The notes under the pieces: model-generated | What the model was told of the DNA's origin: nothing | The model's database searches: none | Seen by the model: only the letters and a program-made list of their open reading frames with translations | Shown here: positions 35,758 through 44,354 of the stretch, one piece after another | How the letters are laid out: every line of letters starts with the position of its first letter | How positions within the stretch are numbered: position 1 is the stretch's first letter | Made by a program: the position numbers and the translations under genes | Source: Agromyces sp. Root81 | Lineage (GTDB): Bacteria > Actinomycetota > Actinomycetes > Actinomycetales > Microbacteriaceae | Direction of reading: 5' to 3' | DNA length: 64,000 nucleotides | Assembly: GCF_001429165.1 (NCBI RefSeq) | Contig: NZ_LMIR01000002.1 | Location: 1,911,261-1,975,260 of the forward strand

Positions 35758-36722
35758 GCAGTCAGGCCGCGGCATCCTTCCGGTTGGTGGGCGGACGGGT
35801 GCTCGGGGCGGTCGTGACGATGTGGGTCACCACGATCGTGGTGTTCTCGGCCCTCTACCTCGTGCCCGGCGACCCGCTCTCCGTGCTGCTTCGCGGGCGC
35901 AAGCCCACGCCGGAGCTCGTGGAGATGATGCGGGCGCAGTACCAGCTCGACCTGCCGTTCCTCGAGCGCTACTGGAACTGGTTCACCGGGATCCTGCACG
36001 GCGACTTCGGCTACTCGATCCAGTATCAGCAGGATGTCGGCGAGCTGCTCGCCGGCCGGATGCCGACGACGGTCTGGCTCGTGGTCTACACCGCGATCCT
36101 GATCCTGATCGGCGGCACGGCGCTCGGCATCGCCTCCGCGGTGCGCGGCGGTCGCACCGACGGCGCCATCCTCGTCGCCACTTCGGCCATGTCGGCACTG
36201 CCGGCGTTCGTCGCCGCCCTCGTGCTGCTCTTCGTCTTCGCCGGCCTCCTCGGCTGGTTCCCCTCCTTCGGCGCGGGCGGGCCCGACGTGGCGAGTCGCA
36301 TCGTCCACTTGACCCTGCCGGCCGTGGCCCTCGCGATCAGCTATGCGGGCCTGATGGCGAGGATCACACGTTCGGCGCTGCGCGCCGAACTCGGCTCCGA
36401 CCATGTCGAGGCGGCACGGCTGCGCGGGCTCGGCGGCATCCACCTCTTCCGGCACCATGTCGCTCGCAATGCCACCGTGCCCGTGCTGACCTACTCGGGC
36501 ATCCTCGTCGCCGGGCTCCTCGTGACCAGCCAGCTCGTCGAGTCCGTGTTCGGGCTGAACGGGATCGGCAGCCTCGTGGTCTCGTCGGTGAAGAACCTCG
36601 ATCTCGCGGTCGTCCAGGCGGTCACGCTCCTCGTGGTGGCGGTCTTCGTGCTCACCAACCTCGTCGTCGATCTCGTCACCCCGATGATCGACGTCCGGCT
36701 CCGACAGCGGAAGGCGGCATGA
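35754..36722 (+). CDS. DppB/OppB-type ABC permease
   Basis: 322 residues; ATGA overlap with the hydrolase gene. First helix with TIVVFSALYLVPGDPLSVLL (the N-terminal signature of this permease class), six membrane helices, and EAA loop SDHVEAARLRGLGGIHLFRHH. LVTSQLVESVFGLNGIGSLV near the end is the usual DppB C-terminal motif. It forms the membrane channel with the next gene product. Confidence 0.93.
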   Translation: MSSQAAASFRLVGGRVLGAVVTMWVTTIVVFSALYLVPGDPLSVLLRGRKPTPELVEMMRAQYQLDLPFLERYWNWFTGILHGDFGYSIQYQQDVGELLAGRMPTTVWLVVYTAILILIGGTALGIASAVRGGRTDGAILVATSAMSALPAFVAALVLLFVFAGLLGWFPSFGAGGPDVASRIVHLTLPAVALAISYAGLMARITRSALRAELGSDHVEAARLRGLGGIHLFRHHVARNATVPVLTYSGILVAGLLVTSQLVESVFGLNGIGSLVVSSVKNLDLAVVQAVTLLVVAVFVLTNLVVDLVTPMIDVRLRQRKAA

Positions 36723-37597
36723 TGGCCGGACTCTCCATGCCCTCCTCGCTCGCAGCGGCCTCGACCGGGCTGCGCCGGCGGCCGAGGCGCAACGTCTCGT
36801 TCGATCTCTCGATCGGCGTCCTCATCGCCTTCGCGGTCGCCGCCATCGCCGCGCCACTGCTCGCACCCCACGATCCGTACTCGGTCGACCTCGGGCTGAC
36901 GAACGCACCGCCCGGCACCCCGGGGCATCCGCTCGGCACCGACGGGAGCGGTCGCGACCTGCTCAGCCGGCTGCTGTTCGGCGCCCGCACCAGCGTCATC
37001 GGCCCGACGATCGCGATCACCGTCTCGGTCGTGATCGGCGTCACGATGGGCGCGGCGGCCGCATGGTGCGGCGGCTGGATCGACGCGGTCCTGACCCGGA
37101 TCACGGACTTCCTCTTCGCGTTCCCCGGCCTGCTCGCCGCGGTCTTCGCCGTGGCGCTGTTCGGCCCGGGCATCGTCGCCCCGGCGGTCGGCATCGCGAT
37201 CGCCTACTCCCCGGTGATCGCGAGACTCACCCGCAGCGTCGTGCTCGGCGAGCAGCAGAAGCTCTACGTCGTCGCCGACCGGACCATGGGCTTCTCAGGT
37301 GCGCGCACGCTCGTCACGACGGTGCTCCCGAACATCGCCCCGATCATCGTCTCGCAGTGCATCGTGAGCTTCGGCTACGCGCTCGTCGACCTGGCCGCAC
37401 TCTCGTTCCTCGGCCTCGGCGTGCAGGCACCCGAGGCCGACTGGGGTCTCATGCTCAACGAGAGCCTGCCGTCGCTGCTGCTCGGTGCGTGGTGGGTCAT
37501 GGCGTTCCCTGCGGCGTGCCTCGTGCTCGTCGTGGTGGCGATCAACACGGTCGGCGAAGGTCTGCTCGACCGCCGTGGGAAGAAGAGGAAGCGATGA
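36719..37597 (+). CDS. DppC/OppC-type ABC permease
   Basis: 292 residues; ATG 36719 overlaps the upstream stop (a second ATG at 36722 is in frame). N-terminal helix, then the DppC signature HPLGTDGSGRDLLSRLLFGAR (in two parts) around residues 71-91, six membrane segments in all, EAA-type loop YVVADRTMGFSGARTLVTTV, and C-terminal LVVVAINTVGEGLLDRRGK. Partner of the preceding permease. Confidence 0.93.
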   Translation: MMAGLSMPSSLAAASTGLRRRPRRNVSFDLSIGVLIAFAVAAIAAPLLAPHDPYSVDLGLTNAPPGTPGHPLGTDGSGRDLLSRLLFGARTSVIGPTIAITVSVVIGVTMGAAAAWCGGWIDAVLTRITDFLFAFPGLLAAVFAVALFGPGIVAPAVGIAIAYSPVIARLTRSVVLGEQQKLYVVADRTMGFSGARTLVTTVLPNIAPIIVSQCIVSFGYALVDLAALSFLGLGVQAPEADWGLMLNESLPSLLLGAWWVMAFPAACLVLVVVAINTVGEGLLDRRGKKRKR

Positions 37598-38553
37598 ACG
37601 TCGTCGAAGTCGAGGACTTCACCATGCACCTCGCGGGGGACGAGTTCCGACGCCCGGTGCTCGACGGGGTCTCCGTGCAGGTCCAGGCCGGACGATGCCT
37701 CGGCATCGTCGGCGAGTCCGGCAGCGGGAAGTCGCTGCTCGCGAAGGCCCTGCTCGGCAGCACGCCGGCCGGAGCCTCCACGAGCGGCCGCATCAGCATC
37801 GCAGGCACCGAGATCCACGACGTCGACCGCAGGGCGGTCGCGGCCGTGCGCAGTCGGGTCGCGGGCATCGTCTTCCAGGATCCGCGCTCGAGCGTGAATC
37901 CACTGCATCCGATCGGCGACTTCCTCACCGAGTCGGTCGTGCGGTCCGGCGCGCTCACCGGCGCTGCCGCGAGGCTGCGGGCGATCGAGCTGCTCGAGAC
38001 CATGCGGCTGCCGGACCCCGAGCAACTGCTGCGCCGTTACCCCGACGAGCTCTCCGGTGGAATGCTGCAACGGGTCGTGATCGCCGCGGCGATGATGCCG
38101 GCGCCGGACGTGCTCATCTGCGACGAGGCGACGACCGCACTCGACGTGACGACGCAGGCCGAGATCGTGCGGCTGCTGCAGCGCCTGCAGGACGAGACCG
38201 GGGTCGCGATCGTCTTCGTCACCCACGACCTCGACCTCGCCGGCGAACTCTGCGACGAGCTGTGCGTGCTGTACGCCGGCCAGGTGCAGGAGTACGGCCC
38301 GGCTGAGCGCGTGCTCGCGGCGCCGAGGCATCCGTACACCGCTGCCCTGCTCGCCTCGATCCCGCGCATCACCGACCTGCCGGCGCGTCGCCTCCCGGTG
38401 ATCCCGGGGGTCGTGCTGCCGCTCACCGCGACGGCGGTCGGATGCCGCTTCGCCGACCGGTGCTCGCTGGTCGGGCCGGCATGCGAACTGCCGTCGATCC
38501 CGCTCGTCGAATCGCCGCAGCGGGCAGTGCGATGCGTGAAGGAGTCCGCATGA
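37594..38553 (+). CDS. DppD-type ABC transporter ATPase
   Basis: 319 residues, ATGA overlap. Walker A GESGSGKS (~38-45), Q loop VFQDPRSSVNPLHP, signature LSGGMLQRV, Walker B VLICDEATTALD, and switch His in FVTHDLDLA. The C-terminal oligopeptide/dipeptide transporter extension contains the Cys motif CRFADRCSLVGPAC plus a later Cys (VRCVKESA), which in DppD homologues can bind an iron-sulfur cluster. It energises import with the next ATPase. Confidence 0.93.
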   Translation: MNVVEVEDFTMHLAGDEFRRPVLDGVSVQVQAGRCLGIVGESGSGKSLLAKALLGSTPAGASTSGRISIAGTEIHDVDRRAVAAVRSRVAGIVFQDPRSSVNPLHPIGDFLTESVVRSGALTGAAARLRAIELLETMRLPDPEQLLRRYPDELSGGMLQRVVIAAAMMPAPDVLICDEATTALDVTTQAEIVRLLQRLQDETGVAIVFVTHDLDLAGELCDELCVLYAGQVQEYGPAERVLAAPRHPYTAALLASIPRITDLPARRLPVIPGVVLPLTATAVGCRFADRCSLVGPACELPSIPLVESPQRAVRCVKESA

Positions 38554-39380
38554 AGGCCATCGAGCTCATCGGCGTGAGCAAGGTGTATCCGCAGGCGACG
38601 GGTGGTCGCGCCGCACTCGACGACGTGAGCCTCGCCGTCGAGCAGGGCGCCTCGCTCGGCCTGATCGGGGAATCGGGTTCTGGAAAGACGACGATCGCGA
38701 AGATCCTGCTCGGGCTCGAGCCGGCATCGGGTGGCGAGGTCGTCATCGCGGGGCACCGGATCGACGGGAGGCCCCGCGGACGGCGCGCGCGCATCGAGCA
38801 CGCGAGGCGCATCCAGATCGTGTTCCAGGACCCGTATCTCTCGCTCAATCCGCGGCTCGCGGTCGGCGATGCGATCGAGCGGACGCTGCGACTCCACAGC
38901 GTCGAAAGGTCGGGTGCGCGGCGCCGCGCGCTCGAACTGCTCGCACAGGTCGGCCTCGGCGAACGCGAGGCCGACGCGCTGCCGGGGATGCTCTCCGGCG
39001 GGCAGCGCCAGCGTGCCGCCATCGCAAGAGCCCTCGCGGTCGGGCCGCGGGTGCTCATCCTCGACGAGGCCGTCGCGGCGCTCGACGTCTCGGTGCAGGC
39101 ACAGGTGCTCAACCTCTTCAACGACCTGCGCGAGGCCGAAGGGCTCAGCTACCTCTTCATCACCCACAACCTCGCGGTCGTGCAGTACGTGACCGACGAC
39201 GCCGTGGTGCTCCGCCAGGGCAGGGTCGTCGAGCACGGTCCGACCCGTGAACTGCTCGCACGCCCGACCTCTCCGTACACGGTCGAACTCCTCGACTCCA
39301 TCCCGCGCGGCATCCCGCGCCGGCGCCACGACCCAGTCGTCGCGCCGGCCGCCGCCCTGACCGAAAGCACGAGCTCATGA
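38550..39380 (+). CDS. DppF-type ABC transporter ATPase
   Basis: 276 residues, ATGA overlap. Walker A GESGSGKTT, Q loop IVFQDPYLSLNPRL, signature LSGGQRQRAAIARAL, Walker B VLILDEAVAALD (Val-Ala replaces the common Thr-Ser), and switch His in FITHNLAVV. The C-terminal domain is shorter than in DppD and lacks its Cys set. It completes the heterodimeric ATPase of the importer. Confidence 0.93.
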   Translation: MKAIELIGVSKVYPQATGGRAALDDVSLAVEQGASLGLIGESGSGKTTIAKILLGLEPASGGEVVIAGHRIDGRPRGRRARIEHARRIQIVFQDPYLSLNPRLAVGDAIERTLRLHSVERSGARRRALELLAQVGLGEREADALPGMLSGGQRQRAAIARALAVGPRVLILDEAVAALDVSVQAQVLNLFNDLREAEGLSYLFITHNLAVVQYVTDDAVVLRQGRVVEHGPTRELLARPTSPYTVELLDSIPRGIPRRRHDPVVAPAAALTESTSS

Positions 39381-41041
39381 CCCGCACCCGCATCGACCGC
39401 ATCTTCGTGAACGGCTCCCTCTTCGTCGACGCCGCACGGCCGACCGAACGACTCGCGCTCGCGGTCGGGAACGGTCGGATCACGGCCATCGGCGACGAGG
39501 ACGAACTGCGCTCGCGCGCGTCCCGCTCGACCGAGTTCGTCGACCTCCGTGGCGGGCTCCTCAGCCCGGGCTTCCGCGACTCGCACATCCACGCCGTGTA
39601 CGGCGGCGTCGGGCTCGGCCAGTGCTCGATGCACGAGTGCGAGACGGCCGAGACCTGCTTCCAGGCGATCGTCGCCTACGCGGAGGCGCATCCCGAACAC
39701 GACTGGATCGTGGGCGGCGGATGGAACATGGACTCGTTCCCCGGCGGCACCCCCACCGTGGCGATGCTCGACGCGGTGTGCGCGGATCGCCCGGCCTACC
39801 TGATCGAGCGCGGGGCGCACAGCGCCTGGGTCAACACCCGTGCCCTCGCGAACGCCGGCATCGACCGGGACACACCGGATCCGGCCGACGGCCGCATCGG
39901 CCGCGACGAACGCGGCGAGCCGAACGGCATGCTCTACGAGGGCGCGATGGCACTCGTCGCCGAACTGCTGCCGCCGCTCACCCGGGCCGACTACGACGAC
40001 GCCCTCGTCGCCGCCGAGCGGTACGCCTTCTCGTGCGGCATCACCGGGTGGCAGGACGCGATCGTCGGAGCCTACGGCGGATTCGAGGACCAGTTCGACG
40101 TCTACAACGATGCGGACCGCGCAGGGACGCTGCGGGCCGACGTCGTCGGCGCGTTGTGGTGGGACCGCAACCGCGGACTCGAGCAGATCGACGATCTCGT
40201 GGCACGGCGAGCTGCCGCGCACGGCGACCGCTTCCGCGCCACGAGCGTCAAGCTCATGCTCGACGGCGTGGTCGAGGCGAAGACCGCATCGATGATCCAC
40301 CCGTACCGGGACGCCTGCGGGCACACGACCGACAACCACGGCCTGCGATTCATCGACCGCGAGGAGCTGATCGAGGCGGTCGTCAGGCTCGACGCGCTCG
40401 GCTTCCAGCCGCATTTCCACGCCCTCGGCGACCAGGCCGCCCGCGACGCCCTCGATGCGGTCGAGGCCGCCCGCCTCAGCAACGGAGTGAACGACACCCG
40501 GCCGCACATCGCGCACCTGCAGGTCGTGCAGCCCGTCGACATCCCGCGGTTCCGGACGCTCGGCGTCACGGCGAACCTCCAGCCGCTCTGGGCCTGTGCA
40601 CTGCCCACCCGCGACGAGCTCATCGTGCCGTTCCTCGGACCGGAGCGCGTCCAGCTGCAGTGGCCGTACGGCGCGATCCACCGCGCCGGCGCCGGACTCG
40701 CCGCAGGCAGCGACTGGCCCGTCTCGTCGCCGCATCCGCTGCTCGGCATGCACATCGCGGCGAACCGGCAGCCGCCGGCCGATCTCGCCGAGGGCATGGA
40801 CATCCCGCCGTTCCTGCCGGCGGAGCGGATCGGCCTCGCCGGACTCTGGCGCGCCTACACCCTCGGCTCGGCGCAGCTCGCGCACGCCGACGTCAGGTCG
40901 GGCACCCTCGAGGTCGGCAAGGACGCCGACCTCGTCGTACTCGACCGCGACCCCTTCGCATCCGACGACGCGGAGATCTTCCGCACGCAGATCCGCGGCA
41001 CGTACGTGCGCGGCGAGCAGGTCTACGACGCACCGGCGTGA
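39377..41041 (+). CDS. AepA/YtcJ-type amidohydrolase
   Basis: 554 residues, ATGA overlap with the ATPase gene. Amidohydrolase 3 family: composite N-terminal domain (FVNGSLFVDAA, RITAIGD), metal ligands DSHIH (His70, His72), candidate carboxylated Lys in VKLMLDGVVE, FHALGD and IAHLQ His ligands, and GSDWPV Asp. Named members include N-substituted formamide deformylase; most are uncharacterised. The reaction should be hydrolysis of an amide, formamide or carbamate. Cytoplasmic. Its fusion into the import operon suggests it acts on the transported compound or on a product of the S15 hydrolase. Confidence 0.88.
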   Translation: MTRTRIDRIFVNGSLFVDAARPTERLALAVGNGRITAIGDEDELRSRASRSTEFVDLRGGLLSPGFRDSHIHAVYGGVGLGQCSMHECETAETCFQAIVAYAEAHPEHDWIVGGGWNMDSFPGGTPTVAMLDAVCADRPAYLIERGAHSAWVNTRALANAGIDRDTPDPADGRIGRDERGEPNGMLYEGAMALVAELLPPLTRADYDDALVAAERYAFSCGITGWQDAIVGAYGGFEDQFDVYNDADRAGTLRADVVGALWWDRNRGLEQIDDLVARRAAAHGDRFRATSVKLMLDGVVEAKTASMIHPYRDACGHTTDNHGLRFIDREELIEAVVRLDALGFQPHFHALGDQAARDALDAVEAARLSNGVNDTRPHIAHLQVVQPVDIPRFRTLGVTANLQPLWACALPTRDELIVPFLGPERVQLQWPYGAIHRAGAGLAAGSDWPVSSPHPLLGMHIAANRQPPADLAEGMDIPPFLPAERIGLAGLWRAYTLGSAQLAHADVRSGTLEVGKDADLVVLDRDPFASDDAEIFRTQIRGTYVRGEQVYDAPA

Positions 41042-41085
41042 GCCGCAGCACTCGACGACACCACGACTGAACGGAGACCCCGGCC

Positions 41086-42507
41086 ATGACCGACCAGACC
41101 CACTACCTGACGGCGACCGAAGTGCTCGAGCGGTTCCGAAACGGCGACCTCGCCCCGGCGGACTACCTCGACGTGCTGCTCGCTCGCATCGATGCGGTGG
41201 AGCCCGCCATCAACGCCCTGACCGGCGAGCGTCTTCCCGTCGCCGAGGCGCTGGCGGAATCGGCCCGGCGCTACGCCGACGGCACCGCGCGCCCCCTCGA
41301 AGGACTGCCGGTCGTCGTGAAGGAGGCGCACGCGATCGCCGGGCACACCGAGACCTACGGCTCGCCGATCCTCGCCGACAACATCGCGGAGGGGACGAGC
41401 CCGATCGTCGAGCGCATCATCGAAGCGGGCGGCATTCCGTTCGTCCGCTCCACGACACCCGAGTTCTGCATCGCCGCGTACACGCGCAGCGCGATGTGGG
41501 GCATCACCCGTGGCCCGTGGAACCGGGAGTACTCGTGCGGGGGGTCATCCGGCGGTTCCGGCGCCGCGCTCGCTGCGGGATACGCACCGCTCGCGACGGG
41601 CTCGGACATCGGCGGTTCCACTCGGATCCCGGCGTCGTTCAACGGGGTCGTCGGGTACAAGCCGCCGTTCGGCCGCGTGCCCACCGTGCCCGGCAACTAC
41701 ATGGACGAGTACTGCACCGACGGTCCGATGGGTCGCACCGTGGCCGACGTCGCACTGTTCCACAACGTCATCGCCGGGCAGCATCCGTTCGATCCGGTGA
41801 GCCTGCCGAACCCGGTCGTGATCGAGCCGAACGCCGACCTGACCGGCAAGCGCATCGCGGTGGCGACGACGCTCGGCGACTATCCGGTCGACGACGAGGT
41901 GGCCACGGCGATCCGGGCGACGGTCGAGTGGCTCGCGGATGCGGGTGCCGCGGTGGAAACGGTCTCCGTGCCGCTGTCGTACGAGCGGATCGTCAGCGCG
42001 GCGCTGGCGCACTACGGCACGAGCTTCATCCCCTGGATCGAGGAGGAGGTCGGGGCCGACCGTCTCGCCGATGCCGAGCCCTACACCCGGCAGGCCGTCG
42101 AGCAGGGGCGGCGCGCGCTCGACGAACTCGGGGTGCTCGGCGGTCCCGAGATCGAGGCGGGAGTGCATCACGTGCTCGCCACCCTCTTCCTCGAGTTCGA
42201 TGCGCTCGTGTGCCCGGTCGCGGGCGTTCCGGCGCTCAGGGCGGACGACTACTACGAGGACGGCGTCACGATCGGCGGCACGCACGTCGACAGCCACATC
42301 GGCGCCATGCTCACGGTGCCGTTCAACATCGCCAACCGGAACCCGGTGCTCGTCGTCCCGGTCGCCCGATCGAGCGAGGACGTGCCGATCGGCGCGCAGA
42401 TCGTCGGCCGGCCCTACGACGACGCGACCGTCTTCGACGTCGGCGCGGCCCTCGAGGCGGCACGCGGCGAGTGGTACCGATCCACGGAGCACCGACCGGC
42501 CCTCTGA
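41086..42507 (+). CDS. Amidase signature family enzyme
   Basis: 473 residues; starts 44 bases after the amidohydrolase with CGGAGA upstream. The full Ser-cisSer-Lys triad is visible: Lys79 in VVVKEAH, cis-Ser154 in CGGSSGGSGA, and nucleophile Ser178 in GSDIGGSTRIPAS; the 24-residue gap between the two Ser is canonical. It hydrolyses a carboxamide to acid plus ammonia or amine. It is the last gene of the operon. A GatA role is unlikely: no gatB or gatC is adjacent and the context is catabolic. Confidence 0.9.
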   Translation: MTDQTHYLTATEVLERFRNGDLAPADYLDVLLARIDAVEPAINALTGERLPVAEALAESARRYADGTARPLEGLPVVVKEAHAIAGHTETYGSPILADNIAEGTSPIVERIIEAGGIPFVRSTTPEFCIAAYTRSAMWGITRGPWNREYSCGGSSGGSGAALAAGYAPLATGSDIGGSTRIPASFNGVVGYKPPFGRVPTVPGNYMDEYCTDGPMGRTVADVALFHNVIAGQHPFDPVSLPNPVVIEPNADLTGKRIAVATTLGDYPVDDEVATAIRATVEWLADAGAAVETVSVPLSYERIVSAALAHYGTSFIPWIEEEVGADRLADAEPYTRQAVEQGRRALDELGVLGGPEIEAGVHHVLATLFLEFDALVCPVAGVPALRADDYYEDGVTIGGTHVDSHIGAMLTVPFNIANRNPVLVVPVARSSEDVPIGAQIVGRPYDDATVFDVGAALEAARGEWYRSTEHRPAL

Positions 42508-42584
42508 GCGATGAACCCACCCGCTCGGCGCCGCCTTGGGTACTGTCGTTACGGACCATGCCCTCGAACGCGACGGAGAGGTGG

Positions 42585-43085
42585 GTGAGCATGCCCGAGC
42601 AGGACGAGCACGACGAGCCGGATGACGCATCACGCCGCCCCCGCGGACGGCGGGCGGCACCGGCGTCACCTGTGGGCGCAATGCTCGAACCGCTGCTGCC
42701 CTACGTTGCCGCCTCCGTCACCTGGCTGACGCGGCACCGGCTGGCCGCGGCGATCGGCGTCACCGGTCTGGCCGTCGCCGTCATGGGCGTCGCCGGCATC
42801 GCCCTGATGCAGAACGTCGGTGGAGGCGCGCCAGGGACCGAGGCGTCGACGTCGATCGACGACCCGCGACCGACGTCGACGACTCCTGCGACACCCAGCC
42901 GCTACGGCCCGGTGCTGCCGACTTCCGCGCCGCCGACGCCGGTTCCGTCCGAGCCGACGGAACCGAGCCCCGAGGAGGCCGAGGAACCTCCAGTCGACGG
43001 TGGAACGCCGACCGAGCCGACGGCGTCGCCGGAGACCCCCGACGACCACCCGGGTCAGGGCAGAGGGCCGAAGAAGCCCCGGTGA
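42585..43085 (+). CDS. Single-pass membrane protein with Pro/Thr/Glu-rich extracytoplasmic tail
   Basis: 166 residues from GTG 42585, chosen for GGAGAGG five bases upstream; TACTGT at 42541-42546 fits as its -10 element. An acidic-basic N-terminus (EQDEHDEPDD, RRPRGRR) precedes one membrane helix near residues 56-76 (AAIGVTGLAVAVMGVAGIAL), then ~90 residues of Pro/Thr/Ser/Glu repeats resembling a cell-wall spanning linker, ending in GQGRGPKKPR. No domain is recognised. Confidence 0.6.
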   Translation: MSMPEQDEHDEPDDASRRPRGRRAAPASPVGAMLEPLLPYVAASVTWLTRHRLAAAIGVTGLAVAVMGVAGIALMQNVGGGAPGTEASTSIDDPRPTSTTPATPSRYGPVLPTSAPPTPVPSEPTEPSPEEAEEPPVDGGTPTEPTASPETPDDHPGQGRGPKKPR

Positions 43086-43105
43086 CGGCTCGGCGGCCCG
43101 CCGTC
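43084..43105. terminator. Weak stem-loop in convergent gap
   Basis: GACGGC/GCCGTC six-base stem around a ten-base loop starting at the stop codon of the membrane protein; corA converges at 43115. No T tract. Confidence 0.3.
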
Positions 43106-43114
43106 GCGCTCGCG

Positions 43115-44119
43115 TCAGAGCCACTTCTTGAACTTGAAGACCGCGTAGAGCCCGACGCCGAACAGCACCATCGCGGCGAGCGCCATCGGGTAGCCGAACT
43201 CCCAGTGCGTCTCGGGCATGTCGTCGAAGTTCATGCCGTAGACGGTGCCGATGAGCGTCGGCGCGAAGATGATCGCCGCCCACGACGAGATCTTCTTGAT
43301 CTCGTCGTTCTGCTTCAGGCTCGTGTCGGTCTGCCGACGCGCCACGAGCGCCGAGTGCACGGTGAGGGCGTTGTCGAGGATGGCGCGGAACGAGCCCACT
43401 CGCTCGTTGATGCGGATGGCGTGGTCGAGCACGTCGCGGAGCGAGCGCTGCAGTTCGACGTCGACGCGATATTTCTCTGAGCCGCGGCGCAGCCACTCGA
43501 GCATCGACGCGAGCGGCTGCACGGCGCGCTGGAAGTTGATGACCTCGCGCGAGAGCTCGTAGATGCGCCGTGAGAGCGCGTCGTCGTCGCTGTCGCCGAA
43601 GAGCTGGTCCTCGATCTCGTCGATGTCGTTCTCGAGGCCCGCGACGACCGGCTCGTACTCGTCGACGACCTCGTCGAGGATCGCGTAGAGCACGGCCTCC
43701 GGCCCCATGGCGAGCAGCTCGGGGCTCGACTCCATGCGCCGGCGCACGGCCGCGAGGTCGGGCGACTCGGCGTGGCGGATGGTGACGACGAAGTCGGGGC
43801 CGACGAAGAGGTGCAGTTCGCCGAACTCGACCGTCTCGAGCTCGTCGCGGTACCGGGCTGGGCGCAGCACGGCGAAGAGCGTGTCGCCGTAGCGTTCGAG
43901 CTTCGATCGCTGGTGACCGGTCAGCGCGTCCTCGACGGCGAGCGGGTGCAGGTCGAACTCGCGGGCGACCGAGGCGACTTCGCGCGGACTCGGCCGGTAG
44001 AGCCCGATCCAGGCGAGGCCGTCATGGTCGTCCATGAGGCGGTAGGTGTCGTCGAGGTTCGTGGGCGTCTCGACGCGACGTCCGTCGACGTAGACGCCGT
44101 TGTCGACCAGAGGTGACAT
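43115..44119 (-). CDS. corA: CorA family magnesium/cobalt transporter
   Basis: 334 residues. A long cytoplasmic funnel domain with coiled helices (LENDIDEIEDQLFGDSDDD, FQRAVQPLASMLEWLRRG) is followed by two C-terminal helices. The selectivity motif YGMNF has GMN at residues 295-297, and the C-terminal KFKKWL is basic. This is a complete pentameric divalent cation channel subunit. The 235-base gap between its start and the glycosyltransferase stop shows no supportable gene and no M-box-like structure that I can see. Confidence 0.95.
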   Translation of the reverse strand: MSPLVDNGVYVDGRRVETPTNLDDTYRLMDDHDGLAWIGLYRPSPREVASVAREFDLHPLAVEDALTGHQRSKLERYGDTLFAVLRPARYRDELETVEFGELHLFVGPDFVVTIRHAESPDLAAVRRRMESSPELLAMGPEAVLYAILDEVVDEYEPVVAGLENDIDEIEDQLFGDSDDDALSRRIYELSREVINFQRAVQPLASMLEWLRRGSEKYRVDVELQRSLRDVLDHAIRINERVGSFRAILDNALTVHSALVARRQTDTSLKQNDEIKKISSWAAIIFAPTLIGTVYGMNFDDMPETHWEFGYPMALAAMVLFGVGLYAVFKFKKWL

Positions 44120-44354
44120 GAGCGATCCGTTCTCGCATGGCGCGCGGCAGCGCGCCGGGTTCGGCAGGTGAGCGGATGACGCCGCCAGCCGGGTGCGGAT
44201 CGGAACACGTTCGCGCGTGGCCGAGCAGAGGCTCAGCGCGTGCGGGAACGGGGAGACGACGCAGCAGCGGTGGCGGCGTCGGTACTATGATCGGCCATCG
44301 CCCTCACCGCCTCTCGCATCAGGGGCCGCGCGGTGGCAGGCCCGACGGCAGAGT

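Noticed and set aside
41086-42507. Amidase as GatA of the tRNA amidotransferase
   Set aside because: No gatB or gatC nearby, catabolic operon context, and it lacks the usual GatA neighbours; the signature triad alone is shared by all family members.
44120-44354. TACTAT near 44283 and a 21-codon open frame in the corA upstream gap, considered as promoter, leader peptide or Mg-sensing element
   Set aside because: No matching -35, no ribosome-binding site, no conserved-looking structure, and orientation is ambiguous.
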